DNA from: Nostoc sp. CENA543
GTDB taxonomy: Bacteria; Cyanobacteriota; Cyanobacteriia; Cyanobacteriales; Nostocaceae
NCBI RefSeq assembly: GCF_002896875.1
Contig: NZ_CP023278.1
Span: 5,030,501 to 5,094,500, forward strand
Length of the DNA: 64,000 bases
Direction: 5' to 3'
Positions 9,257 through 19,189 of the stretch are shown here, piece by piece. Positions within the stretch are counted from its first letter, which is position 1. The number at the start of each line of letters is the position of its first letter. The notes under the pieces are model-generated. The model was not told the DNA's origin and made no database searches. It worked only from the letters and a program-made list of their open reading frames with translations. The position numbers and the translations under genes were made by a program.

Positions 9257-9855
9257 TCATTAGTGAGAGATAGCTAATCTCTTGAATACGGTGGTCAAAT
9301 TTTCGTATGGAGGTATTTTCAGTAGATTTACTATAGTGCTGATTCTCCTAGATTGAGTTTTATTAGGGATTGCGTGAATTTGCTCATATCTTTTATTTAA
9401 TTGATATGTTACATAATATTTAAGGAATTTTGCATAACTATCAGTAAAATTCTATGCCAGATTTAAACTGCTTTTTGTTTAAGCTATGACGCTTTTAAAT
9501 TACACAATTATACCAATTTTGGATTTGGAATGTTGGGTTTTGGATTAAAAGTCTAGATTTCTAGCCTATTCCAGAATCTTGAAACAATACTACCTATCTA
9601 AATTGGGTATTATTTATGAGGTGTGTTTAGCCTAACGAGTGCAGTAGTGACTTTCTCATATAAAGCAACGGAAAGCAGCTATCTCACTATTAATAGTTAG
9701 CAATTAACAGCCACAGTAAAAATGTGTAAAGACTCGATTCGTTAGAGCTTATTTTCAAATTAACTGATTGAATATATCAGGTTAACAAAATCTGAAATCT
9801 TAAAGTTAATGAATCCCCAAAATCACCATTATTTGATAGCGTCAAGTTTCCAAAT
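9257..9855. other. intergenic region before the kinase pair
   Basis: This 599-base AT-rich spacer lies between the phytase-like gene and the first kinase. I find no reading frame above about 20 codons with coding character, no RNA gene and no long repeat. It probably holds the promoter of the kinase pair, but no clear -35/-10 pair stands out. Confidence 0.5.
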
Positions 9856-11460
9856 ATGGTCAACTCCAAGCCAGAGCCAGATATTTATATTGGAAAATTT
9901 TTAAACAATCGCTATTTAATAATAGACTTGATTGGCAAAGGCGGTATGGGACGCGTTTATTTAGCTGAGGATACAGCTAAAGGTGGAAAACAAGTCGCAT
10001 TAAAAATCCTCACATTCAATTTAGCGACTCAAAATTTGTCTCAACGCTTTGGTAGAGAAATTTTCATTGGCGCGCAATTAGGACGCAAAAGTAAACATAT
10101 TGTCCGTGTCTTGAGTTACGGTGTGATTGAGCATAGAAATCCATTTTATGTCATGGAGTACCTTCAAGGTAAAAACCTCAAGCAACTCCTCAAAACTCAG
10201 CCGTTAACAACCGGAAAATTTCTAGATATTTGTCATCAGATTTGTTTAGGCTTAGAATGCGCCCATCAAGGTATTACCTTCAAAGGCGAGATTTATCCTG
10301 TTTTACATAGAGACATTAAGCCAGAAAACATATTTATTACTAAAGATAGTCAACAAAATGAGATTGTTAAAATTTTGGATTTTGGTATTGCTAAATTTTT
10401 AACAGAACGTAGTGGGATGACTCTAACCGATTCTTTTATCGGGAGTTTACCTTACTGTTCCCCAGAACATATGGAGGGACGCAAATTATTAGATGTCCGT
10501 TCTGATATTTATAGTTTGGGAGTGTTAATGTTTGAAATGTTAACTTCCAAACATCCCTTTCAACCACAAAGTAATTCTTTTGGCAGTTGGTATCAAGCTC
10601 ATAGATTGCAAATACCGCCCACCTTTGGAGAAATCGATCCCCAATTAAAAATACATCCAGAATTACAAGATTTAGTAATTAAGTGTTTAGCGAAAGAACC
10701 AGGCGATCGCCCCCAAAATATTCAAGAAATTCTGCAAGTTTTAGAGCGAGTTAAAAACAAAATTGCCGCTAATATTGATAATAGTGACGTGTGGGAAAGT
10801 TTGCCCACAGTGCAGCTAATTCCTGTCACCTCTGTTTCTGAAAAGGAATGCTTAAAAAAAACCTGGCCAAAAAATAAACCCATTAAAGCCATTGGTTTTC
10901 CTCACTTGTTACCTACAAGCCAAGGTATTATTCCTACATATTGGGCTATGCTCCCCAAGCAGGAAATCGACCAATTCATCAATAGAAGTCACAGCACTGA
11001 ATTTATTCATAAAGTGACCCTATACCCGATGATATTATGGGTAGCTGTGCTGTACGATGCTCAACTATCACTAATTCGGTGGCTATCATCTTTCATTGAT
11101 TTGAGAGACAATAGAGGTCAAAAAATTATCCAATTGTTGGCAGATACAGGATACTATCACTTATTATTTTTTGCCCTAGAAGACCCACATAACTGCGCCC
11201 AAGTGATGACACTAACCCTGACTGCTAAACAAAGACAACAACTAGTAGACTGGTTAAATCTCACACAAAAATCTCCAGCGACAGTATCGACTACGCCAGA
11301 AGAAGCCAAAGCTAATCTGAAGGGAGAATTTGAAAAAATTAAGCTAGAAATTATGCAAAATCTAGCTAATAATAAACAACTTGATAAATTTGATTTAAAG
11401 AATTGGTTATCACAGTTAATCGAAAATTTCATGCAGTTATTCAAAAACAAAAACAACTAA
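9856..11460 (+). CDS. Hanks-type serine/threonine protein kinase (first of tandem pair)
   Basis: This 534-residue protein has a complete kinase domain at about residues 18-300. Visible motifs are a Gly-rich loop (GKGGMGRVYLAED), the ATP lysine in VALKIL (about 50), the catalytic loop HRDIKPENIF (about 151), DFGIAKF (about 175), a SPEH activation-segment motif and SDIYSLGVLMFEML. All catalytic residues are present, so it should be active. There is no transmembrane segment. The C-terminal 220 residues (about 310-534) match no family I recognise, but they align with the same part of the next kinase (for example FPHLL, ML P-E and MILWVAVLY). The two genes are 52 bases apart on the same strand and probably form an operon that arose by duplication. 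Confidence 0.92.
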   Translation: MVNSKPEPDIYIGKFLNNRYLIIDLIGKGGMGRVYLAEDTAKGGKQVALKILTFNLATQNLSQRFGREIFIGAQLGRKSKHIVRVLSYGVIEHRNPFYVMEYLQGKNLKQLLKTQPLTTGKFLDICHQICLGLECAHQGITFKGEIYPVLHRDIKPENIFITKDSQQNEIVKILDFGIAKFLTERSGMTLTDSFIGSLPYCSPEHMEGRKLLDVRSDIYSLGVLMFEMLTSKHPFQPQSNSFGSWYQAHRLQIPPTFGEIDPQLKIHPELQDLVIKCLAKEPGDRPQNIQEILQVLERVKNKIAANIDNSDVWESLPTVQLIPVTSVSEKECLKKTWPKNKPIKAIGFPHLLPTSQGIIPTYWAMLPKQEIDQFINRSHSTEFIHKVTLYPMILWVAVLYDAQLSLIRWLSSFIDLRDNRGQKIIQLLADTGYYHLLFFALEDPHNCAQVMTLTLTAKQRQQLVDWLNLTQKSPATVSTTPEEAKANLKGEFEKIKLEIMQNLANNKQLDKFDLKNWLSQLIENFMQLFKNKNN

Positions 11461-11512
11461 TAATTTCCTATGTAAGTTTTAAATTTTATGGCAATGTTAG
11501 AGGTTATATAAA

Positions 11513-13054
11513 GTGAATCCAAGTGCGTTTGCATCAGAACAAAATGCAGGACTAATTGCCAATCGCTACCAATTAAAAAAAATGATTGGAATTGGCGGTA
11601 TGGGTGAAGTTTTTTTAGCAACTGATATGCTACTAGGAGGAACACCAGTTGCCATCAAATTTTTAACCCAAACGCTATCTGATTCTAAGATTCACAAAGA
11701 CTTTGCGCGTGAAGCTTTGATGAGTGCAGCTTTGAGTCAAAAAAGTCTGCACATTGTTAGAGCCTATGATTATGGTGTCAGTGATCAGGGAAAACCGTTT
11801 TATGTGATGGAATATTTAAACGGTCAGAGTTTAAAAGAATTAATTCCCCTACCACTAACGAAGTTTTTAAATTTAACTCGCCAAATTTGTTTAGGCTTAC
11901 AGTGCGCCCATCAAGGAATTCAAATCGATGGTAAGATTTGTCCTTTAGTACACCGAGATATTAAACCAGCAAATATATTAGTTATTCCTGACCCAATTTT
12001 AGGTCAATTAGTTAAAATATTAGATTTTGGCATCGCTAAATTTGTCAATTATGCAGCAACATTTAGCACTAATAAAGGATTTCACGGGACATTACCTTAC
12101 TCTTCACCTGAGCAATTAGAAGGAGAGAAATTAGATAGTCGTTCTGATATTTATAGCTTGGGTGTGATGATGTTTGAGATGTTAACTGGTGCTAAACCTT
12201 GGAAACCAGAAACAGATTTATTTGGTGCATGGTATAAAGCCCATCACTTTGAAGCACCGCGCACGATCGCCCAAGTCAGTCCCCAGCTAAAAATCCCGAC
12301 AGAGATTAATGATTTAATTATGGCTTGTTTAGCGAAAAAACCGAGCGATCGCCCCCAAAGTGTCGGTAAAATTCTTCAGGTTTTGGACAGCATAGAACAG
12401 CCAACTGATCATGTTTATCCAAATTTAACACCCAAAATTACACCTCAAGTCACTATCAATTCTCAGATACATTTAGCTTTAAAAAAAAATGCTCAAAAAT
12501 TTATTTGGCCGCCAGATAAACCCAAACAGGAAATAGTTTTTCCTCATTTAATTAACACCCCAAACACATCGATTGCCTCACTCTGGCTGATGTTACCAAC
12601 TCCAGAAATTCAAAAACGTCCACATCCTCAAATACATAACCGATTTATTTTTCTGTCATCACCCCATCCGATGCTGTTGTGGGTGACACTACTTTACACT
12701 CCAGAAATAGAACCTAAGTGGCTACCCTGCTACCTAGATATGCAAAGTTCTCACAATCGTCAGATGGTGACATCCCTAGTTAACAATAAAAGCTATCCAC
12801 TCATTCTTTTCACTTTAGAACCGCCTCATGCTTGCATTCAAATCCTCAATAGTGAGATTGATCCTAATCAACAACAAAAGCTGAAATTATCTGTAGAACA
12901 AAGCCAAAAATTACCCCCAATGAATCAAGCAAATTTAAGTAAAAATTTGCTGAAGCAACAATATAAACAATTACAGTCACAAATCCTCAAAGAAATAGCC
13001 TCCATGTCACATATTGTTGCTTCAGCTAATCTAAAACATAATCAAGCTTGCTAA
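11513..13054 (+). CDS. Hanks-type serine/threonine protein kinase (second of tandem pair)
   Basis: This 513-residue protein starts at GTG 11513. The kinase domain spans about residues 17-295 with all expected motifs: GIGGMGEVFLATD, VAIKFL, HRDIKPANIL (about 147), DFGIAKF (about 171), SPEQ and SDIYSLGVMMFEML. It is soluble. Its C-terminal region (about 330-513) repeats the pattern of the preceding kinase (VFPHLI, LWLMLP-PEI and PMLLWVTLLYTPE), so the pair is a tandem duplication that keeps an unassigned domain. Substrates are unknown. The domain may be a docking or sensing module. Confidence 0.92.
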   Translation: MNPSAFASEQNAGLIANRYQLKKMIGIGGMGEVFLATDMLLGGTPVAIKFLTQTLSDSKIHKDFAREALMSAALSQKSLHIVRAYDYGVSDQGKPFYVMEYLNGQSLKELIPLPLTKFLNLTRQICLGLQCAHQGIQIDGKICPLVHRDIKPANILVIPDPILGQLVKILDFGIAKFVNYAATFSTNKGFHGTLPYSSPEQLEGEKLDSRSDIYSLGVMMFEMLTGAKPWKPETDLFGAWYKAHHFEAPRTIAQVSPQLKIPTEINDLIMACLAKKPSDRPQSVGKILQVLDSIEQPTDHVYPNLTPKITPQVTINSQIHLALKKNAQKFIWPPDKPKQEIVFPHLINTPNTSIASLWLMLPTPEIQKRPHPQIHNRFIFLSSPHPMLLWVTLLYTPEIEPKWLPCYLDMQSSHNRQMVTSLVNNKSYPLILFTLEPPHACIQILNSEIDPNQQQKLKLSVEQSQKLPPMNQANLSKNLLKQQYKQLQSQILKEIASMSHIVASANLKHNQAC

Positions 13055-13101
13055 ATCAGGGAACGAGGAACAGGGAACAGGTTCATTTCCTACACCCCTC
13101 T

Positions 13102-15072
13102 TTATGCGCCTTCCCGTAATTTATCCAGAACGCTTCTATCTTCTAGTGTGGAAGTATCACCAGTGACATCTTGTCCGGCGGCAAGATTTCGCAGTAACCG
13201 CCGCATGATTTTACCCGATCGCGTTTTGGGTAATGCGTCAGTAAAGCGGATTTCTCCAGGACGGGCGATCGCACCAATTTCTGCGACTACGTGCTTTTTC
13301 AGTTCTTTACTCAAGTCTTCACTAGCTTGATAAGTCCCTTCTAAAGTGATAAAAGCTACTACTTCCTCGCCTTTGAGTTCATCGGGTTTACCCACTACCG
13401 CCGCCTCAGCTACGGCTGGGTGAGACACCAAGGCTGACTCAATTTCCATTGTTCCCAGGCGGTGTCCTGAAACATTCAGCACATCGTCTACCCGTCCCAT
13501 GACCCAAAAATAACCGTCTTCGTCTTTTCTCGCCCCATCACCAGCAAAGTAAGTATACTGCCCATCTTTGGGGGGAATGTGTTCCCAATAGGTGCGGCGG
13601 AAGCGTTCAGGATCACCATAGACAGTCCGCATCATCCCCGGCCAGGGATGGCGTACTGCTAAGTAACCGCCTGCATTTTCACCGACGGAGTTACCATCCA
13701 AATCTACAATATCGGCGAAAATTCCAGGGAAGGGTAAAGTTGCTGACCCTGGTTTAGTGGGAATTGCCCCAGGAAGGGGTGTAATCATAATTCCACCGGT
13801 TTCTGTTTGCCACCAAGTATCAACAATGGGGCAACGCTCCCCACCAATGACACGGTAATACCACATCCAAGCTTCGGGGTTAATTGGTTCACCCACAGTT
13901 CCCAACAGGCGCAAGGAAGACAAATTGCGGGATTTGGGATGATGTTCACCCATTTTGATGAATGCCCGAATTGCTGTAGGTGCAGTGTAGAAAATATTTA
14001 CACCGTATTTTTCGATTACATCCCAGAAACAACCAGGATTAGAAGCACGAGGCGCGCCTTCATACATCAAAGTTGTGGCACCGTTAGATAAAGGCCCATA
14101 GACAATGTAGCTGTGTCCAGTAATCCAACCCACATCGGCAGTACACCAATAGACATCTGTATCTTGTAAATCGAAAATCCATTTGGTGGTCATGTGGCTG
14201 TATAAGTTGTAACCACCAGTAGTATGAACTACACCCTTGGGTTTGCCGGTACTGCCGGAAGTGTAGAGAACAAACAGCATATCTTCACTGTCCATTGGTT
14301 CGGCGGGACAATCTGCTGATACGCCTTTTTGTAAATCGTGCCACCAATGGTCACGTCCGGGTTCCATGTGAGTTTTTTGTCCGGTGCGTTGTACTACCAA
14401 AACATGGTTGACACTGGGAACAAGACCATTAGCGATCGCTTTATCTACCTGTTCCTTCAGGGGAACGATCGCATCTTTACGCCAACCCCCATCGGCGGTA
14501 ATCACTAACTTCGCTTCGGCATCATTTAAGCGATCGCGCAACGCCTCAGCACTAAAACCACCAAATACTACACTATGGGGTGCGCCAATTCTGGCACAGG
14601 CTAACATGGCGATCGCCGCTTCTGGAATCATCGGCATATAAATGCCCACGCGATCGCCTTTTTGTACACCCAGTTGCTTCAATACATTGGCAAACTGACA
14701 GACTTCCCGATGTAGTTGGGCATAGGTAAGGGTGCGAGAATCCCCTGGTTCACCTTCCCAAATCAAAGCGGCTTTATTTTTGCGCCAAGTAGTCAAATGT
14801 CTGTCAAGACAGTTGTAAGAAATATTGATTTTTCCGCCCACAAACCACTTTGCAAAAGGTGGTTGCCAATCTAGGACTGTGTGCCATTTTTCAAACCAAT
14901 GCAATTCTGATTCCGCCAAATCTGCCCAGAATTTTTGCGGATCAGCCTTAGCTTGGTCATAAATACGTTGATAATCCTCCAAACTTTTGATATGTGCAGC
15001 CTGCGAAAATTCACTAGTGGGATGAAATAACCGCTTCTCTTGTAAGATTGATTCTATGGTTGATTCAGACAT
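13102..15072 (-). CDS. acs: acetyl-CoA synthetase
   Basis: This AMP-forming ligase converts acetate, ATP and CoA to acetyl-CoA, AMP and pyrophosphate, allowing acetate assimilation in the cytoplasm. I place the start at ATG 15072 ([10 protein letters not shown], 656 residues); a TTG 33 bases upstream in the same frame is less likely. The N-terminal ACAS domain is followed by the adenylate-binding P-loop ([15 protein letters not shown]) and WWQTETGG. At the C-terminus lies [11 protein letters not shown], whose lysine is the acetylation-controlled residue in this family. The length is normal and the gene is monocistronic. Confidence 0.96.
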   Translation of the reverse strand: MSESTIESILQEKRLFHPTSEFSQAAHIKSLEDYQRIYDQAKADPQKFWADLAESELHWFEKWHTVLDWQPPFAKWFVGGKINISYNCLDRHLTTWRKNKAALIWEGEPGDSRTLTYAQLHREVCQFANVLKQLGVQKGDRVGIYMPMIPEAAIAMLACARIGAPHSVVFGGFSAEALRDRLNDAEAKLVITADGGWRKDAIVPLKEQVDKAIANGLVPSVNHVLVVQRTGQKTHMEPGRDHWWHDLQKGVSADCPAEPMDSEDMLFVLYTSGSTGKPKGVVHTTGGYNLYSHMTTKWIFDLQDTDVYWCTADVGWITGHSYIVYGPLSNGATTLMYEGAPRASNPGCFWDVIEKYGVNIFYTAPTAIRAFIKMGEHHPKSRNLSSLRLLGTVGEPINPEAWMWYYRVIGGERCPIVDTWWQTETGGIMITPLPGAIPTKPGSATLPFPGIFADIVDLDGNSVGENAGGYLAVRHPWPGMMRTVYGDPERFRRTYWEHIPPKDGQYTYFAGDGARKDEDGYFWVMGRVDDVLNVSGHRLGTMEIESALVSHPAVAEAAVVGKPDELKGEEVVAFITLEGTYQASEDLSKELKKHVVAEIGAIARPGEIRFTDALPKTRSGKIMRRLLRNLAAGQDVTGDTSTLEDRSVLDKLREGA

Positions 15073-15105
15073 AATGATTGCTGGTAATAGCGTTGTGACT
15101 GACAA

Positions 15106-15467
15106 CTATTCTGTACTCAAAGTTAGACAAAATTGCTTTGATTTTTCTTAAGCAAATTTTAGGAGTTAGGGGTTTAGGGGTGTAGGGGTGTAGGGGTGAG
15201 AAAAATTACTCCTAAGTAAATATACGTAAAAAAAGAACCTAAATAATTAGGCTGCCCTTATACTCCTTCTGGAATATCACCCTAGTAGGATGCTGTTGTT
15301 TAAAACACTTTTATAAGTTTATAGAACAATACAGTTCAGAACATCCAATTTTTGCTGTTCCCAATTCCCCATTCCCCATTGAAACTGTTCAGCCTTTTCC
15401 CTGTTTCCGTTCTGTGTTCTGTGCTGTATAACATTCGATACATATTCACCCTAGCGATCGCCAGAGG
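15106..15467. other. intergenic region with GGGGTGTA and CCCCATT tandem repeats
   Basis: This spacer of about 360 bases lies upstream of acs and of the next plus-strand gene, so it holds divergent promoters. Bases 15161-15199 are an array of GGGGTGTA-type units, and 15358-15380 a short run of TTCCCCA-type units. Both types recur in other spacers of the window. I see no gene here. Confidence 0.65.
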
Positions 15468-15500
15468 GTGGATGATGGATTTGTTATTTTCCGATTCAGT

Positions 15501-17015
15501 ATGTCTAACCATCCCTGGCTGTGTGTGAGAGTGAAATTAATTAGAAAACAGTTTTTGACTCATCCCCTGAATTTATTTATAGGGATGACTTTCTCGATAT
15601 TGCCTTTTGGCTTCTGGCTTCTTGAACCAGCCCAAGCACAAGTCACAGAATATTGTCGCATCTCATCAACTGCGGTCAAAACTAAAGAAAATTTGCGCTT
15701 ATTAGCCCTCAAAGGGGATAAAGACGCTAACAGACGCTATCAACAATTAATTCAAAAACACGCCAAAGAAGTCCAGCAATGTCGTAACCGCACTTGGCCG
15801 CAAGTCCAGGCTGTATGGTTACGTTTATACGCTTGTGATCTGAAGCCAGGGGCTATAGATCAGATTATGGATCGAGTGATTAATGATGGCTATAACCAAG
15901 TTTATCTAGAAGCATTTTATGATGGACGCGTCTTGTTACCCGCAGCCAATAACCCGACAGTTTGGCCTTCAGCGATTCGCAATCCTGGTGCAGAAAAAGC
16001 TGATTTACTCGCCACAGCCATTAAAAAAGGCAAGCAAAGGGGGTTAAAAGTCTATACTTGGCTGTATACTACCAACTTTGGCTATAGCTACGCACTCAGA
16101 CGAGATAGAGAAAGTGCGATCGCCCGTAACGGTAAGGGTCAAACTAGCTTATATGTTGTCAATGACGGCAATCAAGTATTTATCGACCCCTACAACGAAC
16201 AAGCCAAACGCGACTATTACCGCATGGTGCAAGAAATCCTCCGCCGTCGTCCCGATGGAGTGTTGTTTGACTACATTCGCTATCCTCGTCAAGCTGGTAG
16301 TGATTCCATCGCCACCAAAGTTACAGATTTATGGTTATTTACTAAAGCTACTCAAGAAGCTTTGTTCCGTCGCGCCCAAAATAACAAAGGACTAGAGTTA
16401 ATCCGGCGTTTCTTAGGCAAAGGATACATCACAGCCGGAGATATTAGCGAAGTTGATCAACTCTATCCTCAAGAAAGTGAACCGTTATGGCAAGGCCGTA
16501 CTCCCCCAACCCAAGAAAAATCACTCCTGTCAGCCAACGAAAGACAACCCCTAATACAAACAGAATTGTGGTTATTGACGGTAGCCCATGCCATGCAAGG
16601 CATTATAGATTTTGTCACCTTAGCTAGTCTCCCAGCTAAACAACTCGGTATTCCCTCCGGTGCGGTATTTTTCCCAGAAGGTAATCAAGTTGTAGGACAA
16701 GGCTATGATTCCCGCTTGCAACCGTGGGATCAGTTTCCTAGTTCCTTACAATGGCATCCCATGTCCTATGCAAATTGCGGTAACGTTAACTGTATTGTGG
16801 AACAAGTGCAACGGGTAATCAGTTTGGCCAAGCCAGGAACACAAATCATCCCAGCGTTAGCGGGTAAATGGGGAGAACCAGTGAGTAATCGTCCCTCATT
16901 AGAAGAGCAAATGCAAGCATTACAGCAGTTTGCACCCAAACTTAAGGGTGTGAGTCACTTTGCCTATTCTTGGCAGTATCCTGATCATGATAGCGATCGC
17001 AAATTCTGCCGTTAG
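15501..17015 (+). CDS. exported glycosidase-like protein (GHL/family 10-like)
   Basis: The start is taken at ATG 15501 (504 residues); an ATG at 15468 in frame is also possible. An N-terminal hydrophobic segment ends in EPAQAQV, a good signal peptidase site, so the protein is exported. The main domain (about residues 105-300) has the TIM-barrel pattern of putative glycosidases: VWLRLYACD, YNQVYLEAFYDGRVLLP, GLKVYTWLYTTNFGY and PDGVLFDYIRYPRQ, the last holding likely catalytic acids. The C-terminal part (QWHPMSYANCG and SHFAYSWQYPDHD) completes the barrel. It resembles the SLH-linked glycosidase at 6-8 kb in fold only. The substrate is unknown and a role in cell-wall or sheath glycan is inferred. 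Confidence 0.75.
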   Translation: MSNHPWLCVRVKLIRKQFLTHPLNLFIGMTFSILPFGFWLLEPAQAQVTEYCRISSTAVKTKENLRLLALKGDKDANRRYQQLIQKHAKEVQQCRNRTWPQVQAVWLRLYACDLKPGAIDQIMDRVINDGYNQVYLEAFYDGRVLLPAANNPTVWPSAIRNPGAEKADLLATAIKKGKQRGLKVYTWLYTTNFGYSYALRRDRESAIARNGKGQTSLYVVNDGNQVFIDPYNEQAKRDYYRMVQEILRRRPDGVLFDYIRYPRQAGSDSIATKVTDLWLFTKATQEALFRRAQNNKGLELIRRFLGKGYITAGDISEVDQLYPQESEPLWQGRTPPTQEKSLLSANERQPLIQTELWLLTVAHAMQGIIDFVTLASLPAKQLGIPSGAVFFPEGNQVVGQGYDSRLQPWDQFPSSLQWHPMSYANCGNVNCIVEQVQRVISLAKPGTQIIPALAGKWGEPVSNRPSLEEQMQALQQFAPKLKGVSHFAYSWQYPDHDSDRKFCR

Positions 17016-17115
17016 AGGATGAAAAATCGGCGTTGCTGATCAATGGGATGATTTCTCACCCATACCTCTAAGGCTTATAAGCAGTCAGTTCTTTTTATTC
17101 ACATCAGGTGTAACT

Positions 17116-18186
17116 TTATTTTTTTTCTGGATGTAATTGCTCTTTGGCGGCAGGAATACCCATCTGATTAATTACCGCAATCATTTGGTATAAACGTCCT
17201 AAATCCCGTTGATTAAAGTATAAAACTATGCGTGGTAAATCAATAGTTTCGTCTTGGCTTTCTTGGGGTAAAGCCTGACTCTTTTCTATTTTCCCTTTGA
17301 CAATGATGTCGCTAAATTGCTCATTTAACTGACCTACCTCTGCATCCGATAGTTCTTGCATCAAACGAATGACTAATAAATCGCCTACATAGCGACTAGA
17401 GTGATAAACCTGATAAAAACGGGTAATAGCCTCACAAGCAACTTCCAAGTTATCAGTGACGGTATAAAGGCTCGGATCTTCAGGGCTGACTAAACCTTGC
17501 TTCACTAAATGCTCATTGATGTATTGACTCCAAGATTGCCAATAATCACCGCCAGGATGGTCTATTAAAACTAATGGTACAGGGCCAAATTTACCTGTTT
17601 GACTCAATGTCATACACTCGAAAGCCTCATCCTGAGTACCGAAGCCACCAGGAAATAAGGCTACAGCATCACTTTCTTTGAGCAGAAATAACTTACGAGT
17701 GAAGAAATATTTAAAGTGAATGAGTTTCGGATCGCCCTCAATGATGGGGTTAGCTTGCTGTTCAAAAGGTAACTGAATATTTAAACCAAAAGAATTTTCT
17801 CGCCCCGCACCTTCATGACCAGCCTGCATAATTCCACCACCGCCGCCTGTCATGACCATAAAACCTAACTTGGTGACAGCGCGTCCAAATTGCAGTGCCA
17901 TTTGGTACTCTGGAGTTTCTGGTGCTAGCCGCGCTGACCCAAAAATAGTCACCTTACGGACGTGTCGATAGTCATAAAATAGTTGAAAGCCTTGCTCCAT
18001 ATCAGCTAGAGCAGCAGACAATATCTTCCAATCGAGGCGGTCAATATCACTATCAGCTAGGCGAATAATTGTACCTAAAGCCTGCTGAATGAATTGCCGA
18101 TGTTTTAAACTCGGTAAGCGATCAATTAATCCAGCGATATCCGCTTGGAGAGACTCGAATGTGTCAAACGACGCAGATGAAGTCAT
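17116..18186 (-). CDS. LOG-family nucleotide-binding protein
   Basis: From ATG 18186 this is a 356-residue protein; an in-frame ATG at 18201 is possible. The central Rossmann-like domain (about residues 85-260) contains GSARLAPETPEY, TGGGGGIMQAGHEGA and the diagnostic PGGFGTQDE. Members with PGGxGTxxE hydrolyse nucleotide 5'-monophosphates (cytokinin-activating LOG enzymes and related pyrimidine/purine nucleotide hydrolases). This long cyanobacterial form has extra helical N- and C-terminal regions, so its substrate should not be assumed. It lies downstream of trxA on the same strand, about 200 bases away. Confidence 0.85.
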   Translation of the reverse strand: MTSSASFDTFESLQADIAGLIDRLPSLKHRQFIQQALGTIIRLADSDIDRLDWKILSAALADMEQGFQLFYDYRHVRKVTIFGSARLAPETPEYQMALQFGRAVTKLGFMVMTGGGGGIMQAGHEGAGRENSFGLNIQLPFEQQANPIIEGDPKLIHFKYFFTRKLFLLKESDAVALFPGGFGTQDEAFECMTLSQTGKFGPVPLVLIDHPGGDYWQSWSQYINEHLVKQGLVSPEDPSLYTVTDNLEVACEAITRFYQVYHSSRYVGDLLVIRLMQELSDAEVGQLNEQFSDIIVKGKIEKSQALPQESQDETIDLPRIVLYFNQRDLGRLYQMIAVINQMGIPAAKEQLHPEKK

Positions 18187-18317
18187 GAGAACTGCCAACA
18201 CAATGGCATTACATTTTACCTAATTTTGGTGGTCAATGTATTAACTGCTGAAGATAGTCACGAATTCTGGCGATGAAGTTGGCCTACTCAGGCGATCGCC
18301 ATCCGTCAAATTAGATG

Positions 18318-18346
18318 CCCACACTGTACCCATAGGTTAGTGTGGG
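18318..18346 (-). terminator. weak hairpin downstream of trxA
   Basis: Arms CCCACACT (18318-18325) and AGTGTGGG (18339-18346) form an 8-base-pair stem with a 13-base loop, 45 bases past the trxA stop. There is no clear U-run after it on the minus strand, so a role as terminator is only possible. Confidence 0.35.
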
Positions 18347-18390
18347 TAGTTAACTCCAAATGCTCTTCTAACAAGGGCAGACTACCGAGT

Positions 18391-18717
18391 TTAGCGTAGA
18401 TGCTTATCCAAGGTATTAGATAATGTAGTTTTAGGTACTGCACCGACTACCATATCAACCTTTTGTCCACCTTTAAATATCATCAAAGTGGGGATACTGC
18501 GGATACCATATTGGCTGGCAACTTGAGGATTTTCATCCGTGTTGACTTTTACAACTTTCAGTTGACCTTCGTACTGAGCTGCGATTTCATCTACAACAGG
18601 AGCTACCATTCTGCAAGGGCCACACCAAGGAGCCCAAAAATCGACTAAAACAGGTACATCGCTATCGAGTACCTCTTGCTTAAAAGTAGAATCTGTAACT
18701 TGTGCGGCTGCTGACAT
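18391..18717 (-). CDS. trxA: thioredoxin
   Basis: This 108-residue classical thioredoxin has the redox site WCGPCRM (Cys32 and Cys35) and the cis-proline motif [11 protein letters not shown]. It reduces disulfides in cytoplasmic targets using electrons from thioredoxin reductase. The upstream neighbours are the small RNA gene yfr1 and guaB3, an order conserved in many cyanobacteria, and all three read on the minus strand. The leader between yfr1 and the ATG is about 130 bases. The strong terminator of yfr1 suggests trxA has its own promoter there. Confidence 0.97.
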   Translation of the reverse strand: MSAAAQVTDSTFKQEVLDSDVPVLVDFWAPWCGPCRMVAPVVDEIAAQYEGQLKVVKVNTDENPQVASQYGIRSIPTLMIFKGGQKVDMVVGAVPKTTLSNTLDKHLR

Positions 18718-18845
18718 GCCTAAAAACCTTTGCCAATTATATTTCTGACTTTCGTGAAAATTCTACCATAGCAAAAACATCGACCAGAAATATATGGATG
18801 TACATTTACAAAGAACTCCAGAATTTATTCATAAATTTCCGGACA

Positions 18846-18916
18846 AAAGGAACCGCCCGAACAGTAGTCCGGGCGGAGTGTGGTGTGAGGAGTGAACGGA
18901 AACATGCGTCTCCGCT
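18846..18916 (-). ncRNA. yfr1: Yfr1 small regulatory RNA
   Basis: On the minus strand this stretch has all the hallmarks of cyanobacterial Yfr1. A 5' hairpin (CGGAGAC / GUUUCCG around GCAU) is followed by the unpaired, ultraconserved ACUCCUCACACC (complement of 18882-18893). A 3' terminator hairpin (18850-18876; CCGCCCGGAC / GUUCGGGCGG around UACU) ends in UUCCUUUU. A good -10 box, TACAAT (complement of 18923-18928), places the start near 18916, giving about 71 nt. The position between guaB3 and trxA matches the conserved location. Yfr1 is known to pair through its CU-rich loop with ribosome binding regions of target mRNAs such as porins and to be needed for stress tolerance. The ends are estimated. 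Confidence 0.94.
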
Positions 18917-18928
18917 ATCTCTATTGTA
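18917..18928 (-). promoter_or_regulatory. yfr1 promoter -10 box
   Basis: TACAAT on the minus strand (complement of 18923-18928) lies six bases before the inferred start of Yfr1. A clear -35 box is not obvious, so only the -10 element is claimed. Confidence 0.6.
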
Positions 18929-19026
18929 GGCGACAGATGGGATTTTTCCAGTGAATGTTTGAGACTCTGGAAAAAATTCCTGAAGGATTTCAACTATTTA
19001 TCCATTAAGGATTAGGTATTTATTAG

Positions 19027-19189
19027 GTGTCGGGGTGTAAGGGTATAGGAGTTTAGGGGTGTGGGGGTTGAAGAAATGATGAATTGCTCTATGATTTTAC
19101 AATCATGATAGATTTTTTGATTAAAAACCAAGGCTTCTCAAGCTTTTTCCTATTCCCTATTCCCCATTCCCTATTCCCTATTCCCTATT
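19027..19189. repeat. short tandem repeats downstream of guaB3
   Basis: Bases 19027-19070 are an array of GGGGTGTA-like units. Bases 19147-19189 are repeated ATTCCCT/TTCCCCA units that run up to the guaB3 stop codon. Both types belong to the short tandem heptamer/octamer repeats seen across this genome window. Confidence 0.75.

Noticed and set aside
9856-13054. Named iron-responsive kinases of Anabaena (Pkn41/Pkn42)
   Set aside because: Those are large proteins with an added histidine kinase domain, absent from both genes here.
18702-18929. Plus-strand reading frame of 75 codons over the trxA leader
   Set aside because: It covers the antisense strand of Yfr1 and the trxA start, and its sequence has no protein-like pattern.
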